NCBI RefSeq assembly: GCF_023159225.1
Contig: NC_063161.1
Location: 1,824,495-1,888,494, forward strand
Direction: 5' to 3'
Source of the DNA: Perognathus longimembris pacificus
Taxonomy: Eukaryota > Chordata > Mammalia > Rodentia > Heteromyidae
DNA: 64,000 nucleotides
Shown: one piece after another, positions 1 through 10,869 of the stretch
Layout: every line of letters starts with the position of its first letter
Position numbering within the stretch: position 1 is the stretch's first letter
The notes under the pieces: model-generated
The model's input: the letters and a program-made list of their open reading frames with translations, nothing else
Databases searched by the model: none
Told to the model about the DNA's origin: nothing
Translations under genes and position numbers: made by a program

Positions 1-1967
1 GGGTGAGGAAAATGCTCGTGCTTCAGACAGGGCGGCTCTGTCCGCTTCCCGTGCTCGCCTGCTCGGGGAACCGAGGCCGTGGGGACAGATGAGGCCTGGG
101 TGGATGAGCCAGGCCTGCTTACATTTGCCGGAGGAAGCAGTCAGGCTGCTCCACGTGCTTCTTGCTTCTCTTCCACGCTTCTTCCCTCTCGGGCCAGGCT
201 GGACACGGATGGGACAGCCACAGCTGGCTGGACCCCTCCCCGGGCCTCCACCGCCGCCCCAGGGCAGAGCACGAAGCCCCCCTTTATTCTGCCGTGGATG
301 CTCTGGAGGAGGACGCGGCCTCCACGCAGGGCCGGCTTGTCTGCCTCGCCTCATGGCGATCCCACGGCAGCGAGCCGCTCCCGGCGATGGCCTTCCCCGG
401 ACGGGACAGCCGGGAGGCCCTCGTGGCCCGCCGGGGCGTCCAGGACCGGCTCTCAGGAGCCCGAGGGCGCGTAGGAAGGGCGGGGCGGTGGGCGGGCTGG
501 GGGGGGCGGGTGTCCTCCACGAGCGCAGGTGGGGTGCGGGGCCTGGGGAGCAGCCCTCGTGTCGGCCGCCCTCTGCCTGGGCTCTGTCGCACACTTCAGG
601 AGCAGAGGATGAGGGACTCTGGACGGACGTGGAGCCATGTTGTCTTAGCATTCTCCGGAAGGGCCAAAGATGCTGTTTAGGAGGAAAGGGGAGACTTACC
701 CCAGACCACCTCCGCCAGGGAGCTGCAAAAGGCCCGGGGCTACCGGCCTTCCTGCCCGCCCTCATCCAGGACGCGGCCCGGGGCGCGCTCTGCCTCTGCC
801 TCCTCCGGCCGTGGAGTCCAGCCTCAGCCCGCTAAAAGGAACCTGGGCTTGGTTTGCTCTTTGAGTCCCATTCCCAGAGACAAAGAACGGCCAGGGTTCT
901 CTGGCGGCTTCGGAACCCCTGTGCCCTTGATTGCTGCTAGGGGTAGGAGGAGGGATCTGCCCCTGCCGAGACTCCCCCAAAGGGAAATGAAGCCCAGGAG
1001 GTGGCGCTGCCTAGAAAGAAGGCAACCAGTGAACGGTGGGATAAGTGAATAGGTGTCGGATCAGACACTGGTTGCCAAGGACAACCATGATATTTTTGGG
1101 GACCTCTGCCTGGAGAGGGTGACTTCTGGGAGGAGGGAGCCTGATGCCAGGCCCTGCCCTGAGGAGCTGAGCAGAGCACAGGCCCCAGAGCACCCACCGG
1201 TCCTCAAGTTCCATGGCAGCTCGGCTTTGCTCTGGGTCCAGCCCAGAGCCGGGCTCAGGAAGGGCCTGGGAGGCCGAGCCAGACAACAGGTGCTGCTCAC
1301 CCGAAGCGTTGGTAACCCCGAACCCTGAATTCTCTGTGCGGCCCCTCGACCAGGCTGTCCCCATGAGACTCTACTGTATTCTAGTGGTCATCATTTCCCC
1401 TGGAAGCCATGGCTGGTGGCGACGGGAGGGTGGTTGAGACGGGGGTACAAGGTCAAGGTCCTAGGCCATGGGAAAGAGGGGACGCACCCCGGACGCCTGC
1501 CTTTGAACATTCTGCCGCTCTTCCTGCCACCCTGGGAGAGGCGGGGGGGGGGTGGCAGTGCTCCCAAGTGGCATACCAGGCACCCACAGATTTGTTGTCC
1601 ACGAATGCAGACTGGGCCCCACGGGGTCACAGGGAGTCTGACAAGCGGAGATGGCTGCAGGGCCGCACTGGTGGGCCGGCAGTGTCCCTAGGGTCTCCAG
1701 GTGTTGAGATCATCTGATGGGCGGGACCCAGGCACCGGGGGCAGGGACCTGCCCTGTAGGAGCGTGACTTAGAGAGATGACACAGGAGGGAGGTAGTTGC
1801 CTGAGAGCGCAGGGTGAACGACGACGGGACCAGATTCTGGGCATCCCCTGGTCCAGCACACCAGCTCTCCCCTCCCCTCTGATGCCTCTGGCCATCCCTG
1901 CTGCCTCCGCTGAGACCTGTCCAGCACCTCCCAGGTCTGGGCAAGTCTAAGCCCCTAGGACTTTGAA
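1..1967. other. GC-rich single-copy DNA, no gene recognised
   Basis: Open frames here are long only because stop codons are rare in GC-rich DNA; none has a recognisable domain. The one local structure seen is a perfect 11-bp inverted repeat, GGCAACCAGTG at 1021-1031 and its complement at 1066-1076, with a 34-nt spacer. A G-run lies near 1544. Confidence 0.6.
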
Positions 1968-2285
1968 TGCCAGTGGCTGGGGGGTTGTGGGTGGGGCTGT
2001 GGGAGGGGCCTATGGGGCCGTGGGCTGGATGGTGGGTGGGGCTGTGGGCGGGGCCTGTGGGGCATGGGCGGGGTGGTGGGCGGGACCTGTGGGGCCGTGG
2101 GCGGGGTGGTGGGTGGGGGGCTGTGGGCAGGGCCTATGGGGCCGTGGGCGGGATGGTGGGCGGGGCTGTGGACGGGGCCTATGGGCCGTGGGCGGGGCCT
2201 GTGGGGGCATGGGCGGGATGGTGGGCGGGGCTGTGGGCGGGGCCTATGGGCCATGGGCGGGGTGGTGGGCGGGGCCTGTGCGGAG
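1968..2285. repeat. GC-box-rich minisatellite
   Basis: This is an irregular tandem array of roughly 40-50 bp units built from GGGCGGGG, GGTGGTGGGC and CCTATGGGGCC blocks. I count nine GGGCGGGG and three GGGCGGGA motifs, which are Sp1/KLF-type GC boxes. All three forward frames and two reverse frames stay open through the array, giving low-complexity Gly/Trp or Pro/His peptides that are artefacts. The array could act as a G-quadruplex or Sp-factor cluster, but no transcript start is evident beside it. Confidence 0.85.
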
Positions 2286-4069
2286 GCTCTCAGGAGCATG
2301 GGATCCCGGGAGAGCTCCGCTGGACCTGAGCGTTGCTTGACCCAGTGCCACGCTGCCAGCCAGGAGGCTCTGGTGCCGGGGGTCCCTCTTCCATCTTTAC
2401 ATCGAGAGCAGTTGACCTGGCCCAAGGGTACCTGCGCTGCTTAGGCCGGAGGCTAGGCTGCTTTATGTCGAGTCCTAGACCTTTTCCCACCATGCTCTGC
2501 GGTACACTTGGCGACATGGGGCCCCCGTGTGTCTCTTGTGGGTCGTTTTCTCTCAGCCTGGGCTGCTGGGTTTTGGGGAGAGGGTGTGGCAGGAGGGTGG
2601 GATGAGCCCGGAGTACCAGGTCAGGGGCCCAGGCGCAGAGGGAGGGGGTTTGGGAGCAGCAGCCCCTCCCGGCTCCAGTGGGAAGGGCCAGGAGGGGCCC
2701 TGGGGTGCTGAAAGTGGGGGAGCCGCTCAGCAGAGCAAATGCACCCCATTACCAGGCGCTCCTCCATCTGGTGCCCACACACAGGGCAGGCATTCGTCCA
2801 AAATATCGCCCCTGATTGCCGTCCAGTGGCTGTCGCCTGACTGCCCAGCTCACCCTGAGCCCTGGAGGCCTGATGCAGGGCCCTGGGGCACCGGGCTCCC
2901 CCCTCCCACACCTAGATCTGAGGACCCCAGCGCCCCAGCAGCCCAGGCCCATCAGCTCCACCGGGGCTGGGACACAGAGCCAGTGGGGGGGGCACGTGGG
3001 GGTCAGGGGTGAAGAGGCTGAGCTCCCAGTCACAGAGCTGGAGGGGGGAGAAGCGCGGCAAGGCAAAGCTGAGCTGGGGTGGGCCAACGCTCGCCGACCA
3101 GGCGCCTGGCCTGTCACCCGGCGGGGCCGGCGTCTCCCGGACGACTGGAGGCAGGAGGAGAGTGAGGCGTCCCGGGCAGTGGGGCCTGGGGCGGAGACCA
3201 GCCAACCCACAGCTCCGAGCTCCTGCTTGGGTGTTTGGGGGGTGCCGAGTTCTGGGAACTCTGTGCCGCACCTCCCTCCCTAGGCAACGCAGAGCCGGGG
3301 GAGATGGGAGCTGTCGACGCAGCCGGAGCATTGGCCAGTGAGAAGACCTGGGTCACCACCTCTGAGCCCCCCCCCCCCCCCCCGGAAAGCAGGTCCTTAC
3401 ATTTGACAGGCAGGACGCAGGCTGCTGGCAGGGCGGACACGGGAAGTCGAGAGGCCCCGCCCAGCCTGGCCTAGCACGCAGGGGCGGCCACTCCGGAGCA
3501 ACGGGCATGTTGTGCGGAGTTCTTGTCATCCAAAGGTGACCTCAGGTCGCAGGAGGCGGAGGGGCGGCATCCCCAGCCTGGCCGGCACCTCCCAGACCTA
3601 CCGCGTCCAGTGGGATGGGTCAACACTTTGTGCTGGGCTCTGGGGAGACTATTTTGTCTGGAACAGTGGTTCAAGGGACCAAACATAGCTGTCGCCTAAG
3701 CCTGGTGGTCTTAGGGCAATGCTGTCAGTGAACACTTGGGAGACTTCAGACATTAAGCTAATGAGACGCTTGAGTGAGCGAGTACCACTTCTGGGTGAGA
3801 TGCAGCCCCAGGCGTGAGCTGGTGCAGGCTGAGGCCCCATTCCTCCCTGACCCCCCCCCCCAACCCCGCAGCTCAGGGGAGGGCCGGCTGCAAAAGGCCC
3901 TGGAGGTCAGGGCTCTGCTCTTGTTAACACGGCAGAGGACTCTCATCCCTTTGGGCTCTGGTGCCTTGGAAGCTTCACTTGTTAGGAGATTAAATCTTTA
4001 AGAGTGTGATTTTCTCGGGAGGACACTGTATTCGTGTGCTGAGGCTCACTAGGGTGATGGCTTTTGTGC
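2286..4069. other. GC-rich single-copy DNA, no gene recognised
   Basis: No exon, RNA gene or identifiable transposon is seen. There is a C-run at about 3368-3382 and a shorter one near 3852. The stretch 3970-4060 is slightly AT-richer but too short to interpret. Confidence 0.5.
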
Positions 4070-4158
4070 ATGTGTGCTGGTCCTGGGGCTTGAACTCAGG
4101 GCCTGGACACTGTCCCTGAGCTGGAACCCTACCGCTTGAGCCACAGCTCTACTTCTGG

Positions 4159-4206
<48 letters not shown>

Positions 4207-4312
4207 TTAATTGGAGAGCAGAGTGTCGTGGGCTTTCCTGGCTGGACTGGCTTCGAGCCTTGATCCTCAGATTTCAGCCTCCTGCGGTGCCACGAGCCGC
4301 CAGTGCCTGGTG
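4070..4312 (-). mobile_element. Degraded B1-like/Geo dimeric SINE with internal (GT)n
   Basis: Read on the minus strand, the element has a 7SL/B1-like left part (complement of the 'cctcagatttcagcctcctg' region near 4265) and a Geo-type right part (complement of 'cttgagccacagctctac' and 'gggcttgaactcaggg'). The two parts are now separated by a GT tract at 4162-4205. The same organisation, without the expansion, is seen at 26831-27074, which supports the assignment. The copy is diverged, and target-site duplications were not found. Confidence 0.75.
4162..4205. repeat. (GT)n microsatellite inside a SINE
   Basis: About 22 uninterrupted GT dinucleotides lie exactly where the related SINE at 26831-27074 has the junction 'tggttttctgttggttaatt'. 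The tract therefore probably grew from a short TG-rich seed in the element. It gives an open frame of alternating Val and Cys, which is an artefact. Confidence 0.95.
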
Positions 4313-5709
4313 GCTTCCAACATTTGAGGACGGATTATTCTCGGGACTCTCTGTTTCTGTTTTACCACGGAAAGGCTTTCACACGGCCTGTGCTTGCCTT
4401 GCAGGACCCCTGCTGGGCGACACCGCGCAGGACACAGCGCAGGAGGGTGTGCCGGTGACCCCCCCCCCCTGAGTCACAGTGCGCACTGCGCGGCTCCCCG
4501 GGGCCTTTACGACGTCGCAGCTTCGGAGGCCGGACGCAGGCAGGGCCAAGGGCTCCAGGTCCTGGGAAGTTGCTGTTGGGCTTCCATTCTGGCTCCATCT
4601 CGTGGGAAGGCTTGCCCGGAAAGGATCCTCTGTCTGCTCGCGCCTGCGGTTGCTGCCGTTTCTCGTGGCTGCCCGGTGGAGGACCTCATTTCCTCACGGG
4701 TGCTGGCTAAAGGCTCCTTCGGCTCCTCACCACGCAGCCTCTGCACGGGAGCCCAGACCGCCACAGCTCACAGTGAGCGCGCCAGCGAGCATCGGAAGCT
4801 TGCAGGATGCAGGACGCAGTCTCCTTGCAACCCGAGGTCAGAAGCGACCCTCCCTTCCTTTCTGCCACGTCCGTGTGGCTAGAAGACAGTCACTCCGTCC
4901 AGCCCACTCTCGTGGGAGGGGCGACGGGAGCCCAGGGCCGTGTGGGAGCCAACTCCTAGCTGTCCTCCGTGGGCAGGAAACAGAGCGGAAGACCGTAGTG
5001 CTTTGGGCCCCTTTGCACTGATCTGTTCAGATGCCAGTTCAGCCCTCTGGAGCAAAGCCACAGCGTCTCGCAGGAGCCGGGGGCTGTCAACCCCAGAGGC
5101 TGGTGATGCCGGTGCGCGTATGACGGCTGTGGTAGGGACATGCTGACACCGTGGGCTGGCGGCAGGCCGACTGGCCGTGTCCGCGCAGTGGGAGGGGCTG
5201 AGAGGCGGGGGACGGCCGTGCGTGCCGTCTCCCCGGCTATTCTCCTTCAAGGCTCTGCTCATGGGTTTCCGCAAGCCCTCCAGGTGGGGGGTCTGGAGGA
5301 GAACCCACAGGAGTCATCCGGTGCTCTGTAGGAAATCACTCAACACTCGCCAAGCGAGGGCGGCCGCCAGCCACTGCTTCTCACGCCTTCTCCCACGTGG
5401 AGGGCCGGGTTGAGCCGTTCTCTCCTGGAATCGCTCCGGGAGGAGAAGTCCGTGCAGCGGTGCCTGCTGGCATGGGGTCTGGAGCCGGAAGGTTTACCCC
5501 CCCGGCGGCACTGCTGTGATCCGGGGCCCTCGTGGACTCCTAGGACACAAGAAGAGCACTCCGGGTGGGCGGTTCTCAGCAGCCCGAGACACTGAGGGCA
5601 CAGCAGACAGGAGTCCGTGGCTTCGTGGGCCCGAGGTCACGTCAGGCCCCCAGGACAGACGCACTGTACAGCAGGCAGTGGTGCCCCAAAGGACGTGAGG
5701 TGCCAGGCC
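4313..5709. other. GC-rich single-copy DNA, no gene recognised
   Basis: Nothing identifiable as an exon, RNA gene or transposon. Several long overlapping open frames on both strands reflect base composition only. Confidence 0.5.
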
Positions 5710-5714
5710 AGGTC

Positions 5715-5945
5715 CACACGTGGGTGTCCATGCACACATATGTATGCGTGCTTGTGAGTGTGCGAGTGTGCAAGTACATGCATGTATAGAAAGTGTGTGT
5801 GCGCTTGTGAGTGTACGAGTACATGCGTGTATAGCGTGTGTGTGCGTGCTTGTGAGTGTGCATGCATGGGCATGTACAGAGTGTGAGTGTGTGTGGTCAT
5901 ATGCATGTGCGCACACACGCATGCTTGAGCATGCATTTGTGTGTG
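5715..5945. repeat. Imperfect TG-rich minisatellite
   Basis: Alternating purine-pyrimidine DNA arranged as about four imperfect units of roughly 50 bp. The recurring elements are 'cttgtgagtgt', 'acatgcatgtata' and 'gtgtgtgcg'. It ends in further TG/CATG sequence just before the LTR-like region. Alternating tracts of this kind can adopt Z-DNA; that is a property of the sequence class and was not measured here. Confidence 0.8.
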
Positions 5946-6387
5946 CCCTTTAAGAGGGCACAGCTGGCTTTAGCCCGTCCCCTCTCCTTCCGCCTTTAAC
6001 AGGAAGAGAAGCGCCCGCCCCTGGGGGCGAGCACGTGTCTAGAGGAAGTCCCGTGACATCACTTGAGGGGCAGCCCTTGTGGCCAACCAGTGGCCCCTCT
6101 CCTGTGCCCGCCTTTGGGGGTATATCTGTTGGCTCCTCATTTGAATAAACCAGAACGCCCCAGAGGCTTTCTCCGGGACTCCCACGCGCCCGTGTCTTCC
6201 TTGGGCGGGCGGGCATGGGGTCTCGCAACCACACGCGAACTGAGGCTACCTTGGGTCCCCGCTTCTGCGACTAATCCCTACTGGCCAGGGGGACGTGAGA
6301 GAGCGAGAAAGGATCCCACACGGAAGAGGCGGACAAGCCCAGGACCCCGTCCCATGTAGATGGGGGGGTGTAGAGCGAAGCCCGGCA
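5946..6387 (+). mobile_element. ERV2-type LTR, plus orientation
   Basis: The LTR is recognised by layout. There is a TATA-like 'gtatat' at about 6119-6124, a polyadenylation signal AATAAA at 6144-6149, a U5-like segment, and a 3' end '...ggCA' at 6386-6387. That end is followed by a 2-nt spacer and TGGCGCCC, the start of a tRNA-Lys-type primer-binding site. The stretch around the polyadenylation signal (6130-6210) aligns by eye with the complement of 6590-6670, so this LTR and the next are related and inverted. The outer 5' boundary is uncertain, and the interval 5946-6030 may not belong. No retroviral coding sequence is present. Confidence 0.65.
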
Positions 6388-6413
6388 AATGGCGCCCCAC
6401 ATTGGGTGCCAAT
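6388..6413 (-). other. tRNA-Lys-type primer-binding site shared by two head-on LTRs
   Basis: On the minus strand, 6411-6394 reads as an 18-nt primer-binding site that differs at two positions from the one complementary to the 3' end of tRNA-Lys(CUU). On the plus strand the first eight bases, TGGCGCCC at 6390-6397, also fit. The site is the centre of a 19-bp imperfect inverted repeat (6379-6397 against 6404-6422, 17 of 19 pairs, 6-nt loop) whose outer bases are the LTR termini. The 2-nt spacers on both sides (6388-6389 and 6412-6413) are what a provirus has between LTR and primer site. Confidence 0.7.
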
Positions 6414-7060
6414 TGCCGGGCTAGATTTACCTCCCCTGGCACGGGGAGGCTAAGCTTACTCTCTTATCTGCGCTCCCTTTCTCACCCTCTCCCTTGGCTA
6501 CCTGACCTGCGGGCAGACCAGGGTAGAGTGGGGGAGTTAGGGAAGGCCTCAGGTGCACGTAGTGGAACGAGATCCCCTTTTCCTCCCTCCTTACCCACGA
6601 AGGAAGCCAGGCATACATGGAGTCTCGGAGACAGCTTCAAGAGCAATCTGATTTAATAAAGGGAGGGGCTAACAACTTATACCAGGAGAGATGACGAGAA
6701 AAGGGGTGATAGACCAGGAGCTGGCGATAGGCCGGCGAGCTTGTCAGTCCAAGGGCGGCTCCCCAGGACCCCCCCCCCCCATGGGCTAACGTCACTCCCA
6801 TAGTACCGCCCTCTTGGGCAAAGCCCTTGAAAAGGGGAGCACACGTGCTAGCTGGCGAGAACTTGGGGGGGCTGGTCACAAAGCCACCCCTTCTGGTTCC
6901 AGACCCAGAGAGGTGTGGCTTGTTTCCACACTGCCCCAGGGCTCGGGGAAGGGCAGCATCTCGGGATAGCTCTCCTTGCCCTTCCCCCCACCAAGGCCAA
7001 AGCTGAATCCCCCACATTTGTGGGCTCAAACCTGAAACTAGCTTCATGCATGAGTCATCA
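6414..7060 (-). mobile_element. ERV2-type LTR, minus orientation
   Basis: Read on the minus strand, the LTR has a TATA-like 'tataagtt' near 6681-6674 and a polyadenylation signal ATTAAA at 6657-6652. A U5 of about 240 bp follows and ends '...ggCA' at 6414, then a 2-nt spacer and the primer-binding site. U3 probably extends to about 6860 and perhaps to 7060, where motifs such as 'agcacgtgt' and a CRE-like 'gtgacgt' have counterparts in the plus-strand LTR. A C-run lies at 6771-6780. The U3 boundary and any target-site duplication could not be fixed. Confidence 0.65.
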
Positions 7061-8350
7061 CAGCGGGCTTTTTGAAGAATGGGATGCATGCACCAAAATC
7101 TGAGCACGCAGAATTGTCAAGAAGAAAATGAGCAGAACTGCGTCCCAGAAATAAGTGAGAACAGGGAGAGCTCAACGACCGCGCTGCGGCTCACTTCCTG
7201 GGAGTTGTTGGGCGTTGTTCCAGGACTGGACCGCGAGGAGGAGGCCTGTCACTGTTCGGAGCCTCCATCTCAGTGACTGGATTTCCAGGGCCCCAGCAGC
7301 CCAGGGGCCAGGGAGGGAGCAGAGGCCCAGCTGGGAAGCAGCAAGACCTCAGCCAGGCCCTCCTCCAGGTGTGCTTCCCAGGGGCAGGTGTGAGGAGCAG
7401 CCCTGCAGAGAGGCCCCTGAGGGGCAGGGGGCTGTGACCAGGGAGGTCCTGCGAAGCCCCCAGGTGCTCCTGGGCCTGGAGCACGCGTGATGTGCTGGCT
7501 CTGCAGAGTGAGGGGGTCAGGAGAGACGTCAGAGCAGCCAGGGGCTGGGGGCTGGGGTGTGTGTGGGGGGGGAATCTGAGCAGCCAGGAGCTGGGGGCCG
7601 GAGTCCATGGGGGGCAGTGGTAGCTGGTGTGGAGAGGACGCTGCCTTCTAGGGACAAAGTGTCCAGCAGGAGCCAGGAGCCGCAGATGTACTGAGTTGTT
7701 TGGACAGCAGTCACGGGGTCAGCTTCTGAGCTCCGGGGAGGCTCAGCCTTCACTGGGTGGACGTGGGCAAAGCAGAGGCTTGAAGTGCGGGCGACAGGAG
7801 GAGGGAAGGCGTGGCTTCGACCCCCGCGCGCACGCTCAGTGTCTTAGCACGGAACACATTTTTGCGAACCGGAGCGGAGGAACGGGGGAGGCCGTGGTCT
7901 GCTTCCCGAAAGGCTTTGCAGCGCAAGTCCCGAAAATAGAGGCTTCCCTCCAGCTTTTCCTCCACCTGAGTTTGTAGACATTCGAACGCACAAACCCTGC
8001 GGGCCCCGCGGGCGGCTCCTTCCCGAGAGGACCGCGGCCGGCGGCGGCTAAGTGCCTTTGACCTCCAACGCGCCGGATGCAATTTCCCTTTGAAGAACTC
8101 TCCCGGGGGACTTGCCACTCGCTTCCAAGTAGCACTTAAAGCCCTCCATCCACTCGGACCTGAAACCAAGGAGAAACCTCTTACCGGGTCTGTGCAGGTG
8201 CAGGAAGGACGGCAGAGCCGCTCCCTGCACTCGGAGGCAGCGCCCCGGCGGAACCCCGACCCCGGCCCCCCACAGGAGCACCTTTACACCTTTACACCTT
8301 CCTGGGGTCACCGTTCAGCCGACGGCAGCCGGGGCATTTGTGGGCTGGAT
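7061..8350. other. GC-rich DNA with a CpG-dense patch, no gene recognised
   Basis: An imperfect duplication of 'gagcagccaggggctggggg' type sequence lies at about 7530-7605. CpG is dense around 7820-7880 and 7995-8075. 'Ctttacac' is duplicated at about 8282-8298. No exon is recognised. Confidence 0.5.
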
Positions 8351-8354
8351 GGGG

Positions 8355-8490
8355 TCCCCCCAATTCTGTGTGTAAATATATATATTTAACATACTAAATA
8401 AAAGGATTCACGGTGTGAATGTCTATTGATGAGTATACACAGATTCAGCACCTATCTTTATAGCAAATGTTTAACATATAAAATGAGCAG
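8355..8490. promoter_or_regulatory. AT-rich island, possible conserved non-coding element
   Basis: An abrupt AT-rich stretch in GC-rich surroundings, not matched to any repeat I know. It contains 'aaatatatatattta', an AATAAA at about 8397 and a 15-bp near-palindrome at 8406-8420 (attcac-ggt-gtgaat) whose arms resemble T-box half-sites. It could instead be decayed transposon sequence. Confidence 0.3.
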
Positions 8491-8708
8491 CGAGGGAGAC
8501 AGGCGTGAGCACCGGAGCCTGCCTTCTTCTCCCCTTCCTCCCAACATCGACGTGTTGGGGTTGAACTGGGGTAGCGGAGCGCACAGCTGCGTTTGGAGAC
8601 CTGTCTTTAGAGGGGCGCTTCAGTGAAGCCTGGCTGCTCAGGGGGAGCCTCGCGCCACGCGGACCGAGAGCACAGAAAAGGAGGAACCGTCACGGGGCCT
8701 CGGTGGCT
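8491..8708. other. Single-copy DNA, nothing recognised
   Basis: Short GC-rich interval between the AT-rich island and a minisatellite. No exon or repeat is seen. Confidence 0.4.
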
Positions 8709-8857
8709 GGAGGGGAAGCACGGCGCACGGGAGGAGACACGCGCCGAGGAGAAGCACGGCACACGGGACACGCCGAGGAGAAGCACGGCACACGGGAGGA
8801 GACGGCATCCACGCGCCGAGGAGAAGCACGGCACACGGGAGGAGACGGCATCCACGC
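8709..8857. repeat. 43-bp minisatellite, about 3.5 copies
   Basis: Tandem units contain 'gagaagcacggcacacggga' followed by 'ggagacggcatccacgc'. The second unit lacks the middle part, so spacing varies between about 29 and 43 bp. The recurring peptide 'EKHGTREET' seen in a forward frame is a product of the repeat and not evidence of a gene. Confidence 0.85.
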
Positions 8858-9499
8858 TCCGAACGCTGAGAGGTCCTGGCCCCTGCTGTACCTCCAGCCT
8901 CCAGGACTGCCATCTAAGCTGCACATGGTGTGGCGCACGACCACTGCAGGCCTGGGAGATAAACACAGTGTCCTTGTGTGCCACGCACACACCTGGGACC
9001 TGCCCTGGGACAGCCACGTCCCTTCCGTCACCTCCAGGGAGAAGGCCAGACAGTGGCCCGGGCAGTATGGCGGTCACTCGATCCGGGGCCATCTTCATGG
9101 TCACTTGTGGAAGGAGACTGTGCTGACCCCCCCTGGCCTTCTTACAGCACCAACAGGGAAGTGTCCCCAGCCCCCGGCGCTGGCAGGCCCTCGGCCTGAG
9201 GGCGTCTCCTCAGCCGCTCCTGGAACACCGTGGGGAGCGGGCCTGGTCACCCGCAAGCTCATTCCTAGGTGAGAAAATGCCTTAGAGCACGAGGTCAGCA
9301 GCTCAAGGTCAAGCATCCGGAGGGCAGCAGGGGCGGGGCGGGGCAGGGGCGTGGCTCACAGGCCGGTGGGTCGCGGTGCCCGCCCCCGGCTGCTCTCCAG
9401 GGCTCCCAAGGAGCAGTGATGGGCCCAGCTGTACCGAAGCCTGGGAGGGGCGTTATTCAGGCGTAAGGATCTTCAAGGCGCTTTGGAATTCAGCCTTTC
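8858..9499. other. GC-rich DNA, no gene recognised
   Basis: Contains a GC-box cluster (ggggcggggcggggcagggg) around 9328-9350. No exon, RNA gene or transposon is recognised. Confidence 0.5.
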
Positions 9500-10175
9500 C
9501 TCCTAGTGGGAGCCATGGCACTGGAATGCAGAAACAGGTGCCTGCTTTGCACACAACCCAGGAAGCCACAAGTTTCCAGGATTATCAGGAGGCCTGCTGA
9601 AATGTGCTTGCGTGGATTTGCATTTGGAAACAACCAGAAGTCCACAGGACTGGATTGTCAGGGCAGCTGAATCTTTTCGGAGAAGTAGTTCCATGAGGAT
9701 TATCATCTGCAAATTGGTATTTCAAAATTATTCTCCAGAAAGTGTATCTCAACCTTGCCATACATCGCTCTAGAACTTGAGCAGGGGTGGACAGAGCAGC
9801 GGCCGTCTGCGCCAAGCTTCTGCGCAACGGCGCATGTTCCCAGAGTCACCTGCAAGCATGCACTTGTCTAAGGCAATGGCGTCACATTCGTTTGCAAGTA
9901 GAGATGTTGATGACCCTCATAAATATGTAGTCTACAGTCAGAAAAACTCTAGGACCAACCAGGACATTCTAATATTAAGGTATCTTTATTGCGGTGTGAG
10001 AATTTAGATGCCTCTGGAGTGTTGTCTAGCGGTTGTCACTGGGTCTCGCGCTCATACGTCATTGTTAGCTCTACTGTTTGCTGGAAGAAAATACTGGCAA
10101 AGGAGGAGCTTCATTCCGTAGGACCTTTAGCCTCTCTTTTCTGAACAATGGATATCATGTTTTAATTGTTCAATG
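9500..10175. promoter_or_regulatory. Motif-rich AT-richer island, candidate conserved element
   Basis: This stretch of almost 700 bp has balanced composition, no stuttered repeats and no resemblance to L1, SINE or LTR sequence, flanked by GC-rich DNA. It holds an octamer ATTTGCAT at 9616-9623 (POU-type), a CRE-like TACGTCAT at 10055-10062 and an overlapping SOX-type ATTGTT at 10061-10066. 'Ctaatattaagg' lies near 9969. Such composition is typical of developmental enhancers in mammalian gene deserts, but conservation was not tested. No open frame of interest crosses it. Confidence 0.4.
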
Positions 10176-10869
10176 GCCCGGAAAATTGGAGCTGGCCCTG
10201 GATACGAGGTCACCTCCGAAGTAAGCTTTCTGGAAGCTCAGAGCGAAAACCGAAAAACAAAACTTTTAAAAAGCAGCCATTTACTAAGATGGCAGCCTGC
10301 CCTGTGCTCTCAAAGACGGAGCCCTGCCCTGTCTTCTGAAAACCCAGGCACCAGGGTCCTGAGGCTCACCCGCTGACCTGGACAGGGTGTTTCCTTTGCC
10401 CCCTAAAGCTGGGGGCGGGGCGGGGAGTGCTGGCTCCACATCCTGGCCAGTCCTGGCCCTTCTGGAAATAGGAAGATGATGTTTTACTCCATGCCCGCTG
10501 CGCTTGACCCACGGGTGCAGTTGGGTGGGTGGGCTTGGAGAGCAATGATCATGCGTAAAACATTCTTTCAAATCCTCTCGTTCAGCAAGAGAGCCCCAGA
10601 AAGGGCTCAGGGCACCTTCCCAGCGACACGCCAAGACAAGACATAGCAATGCACTCGGCTCTCGCCATTGCAAAATTGTATGTATGCATTGTTGTGTGCA
10701 TGTCTAGGTGTGTGTGTGTGTGTGTTTGAGTGTGCATGTGTGCGAGCGCATGTCAATACACACATGCGTTTCTGGCCTACTGGTGAGTGTTGCCTATTTC
10801 TGCCCCTCATGCAAGCCTTAGGGGTGGAGGGAGGTCTGCTGGTTGCATCCCAGACCCACTTTTAATTTA
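10176..10869. other. GC-rich DNA with a TG-rich tract
   Basis: A TG/CATG-rich tract at about 10678-10770 includes (GT)8 near 10710. Otherwise no exon or transposon is recognised. Confidence 0.5.

Noticed and set aside
1021..1076. 11-bp inverted repeat as a possible transposon terminus
   Set aside because: Only 56 bp long, with no target duplication and no related copy in the window.
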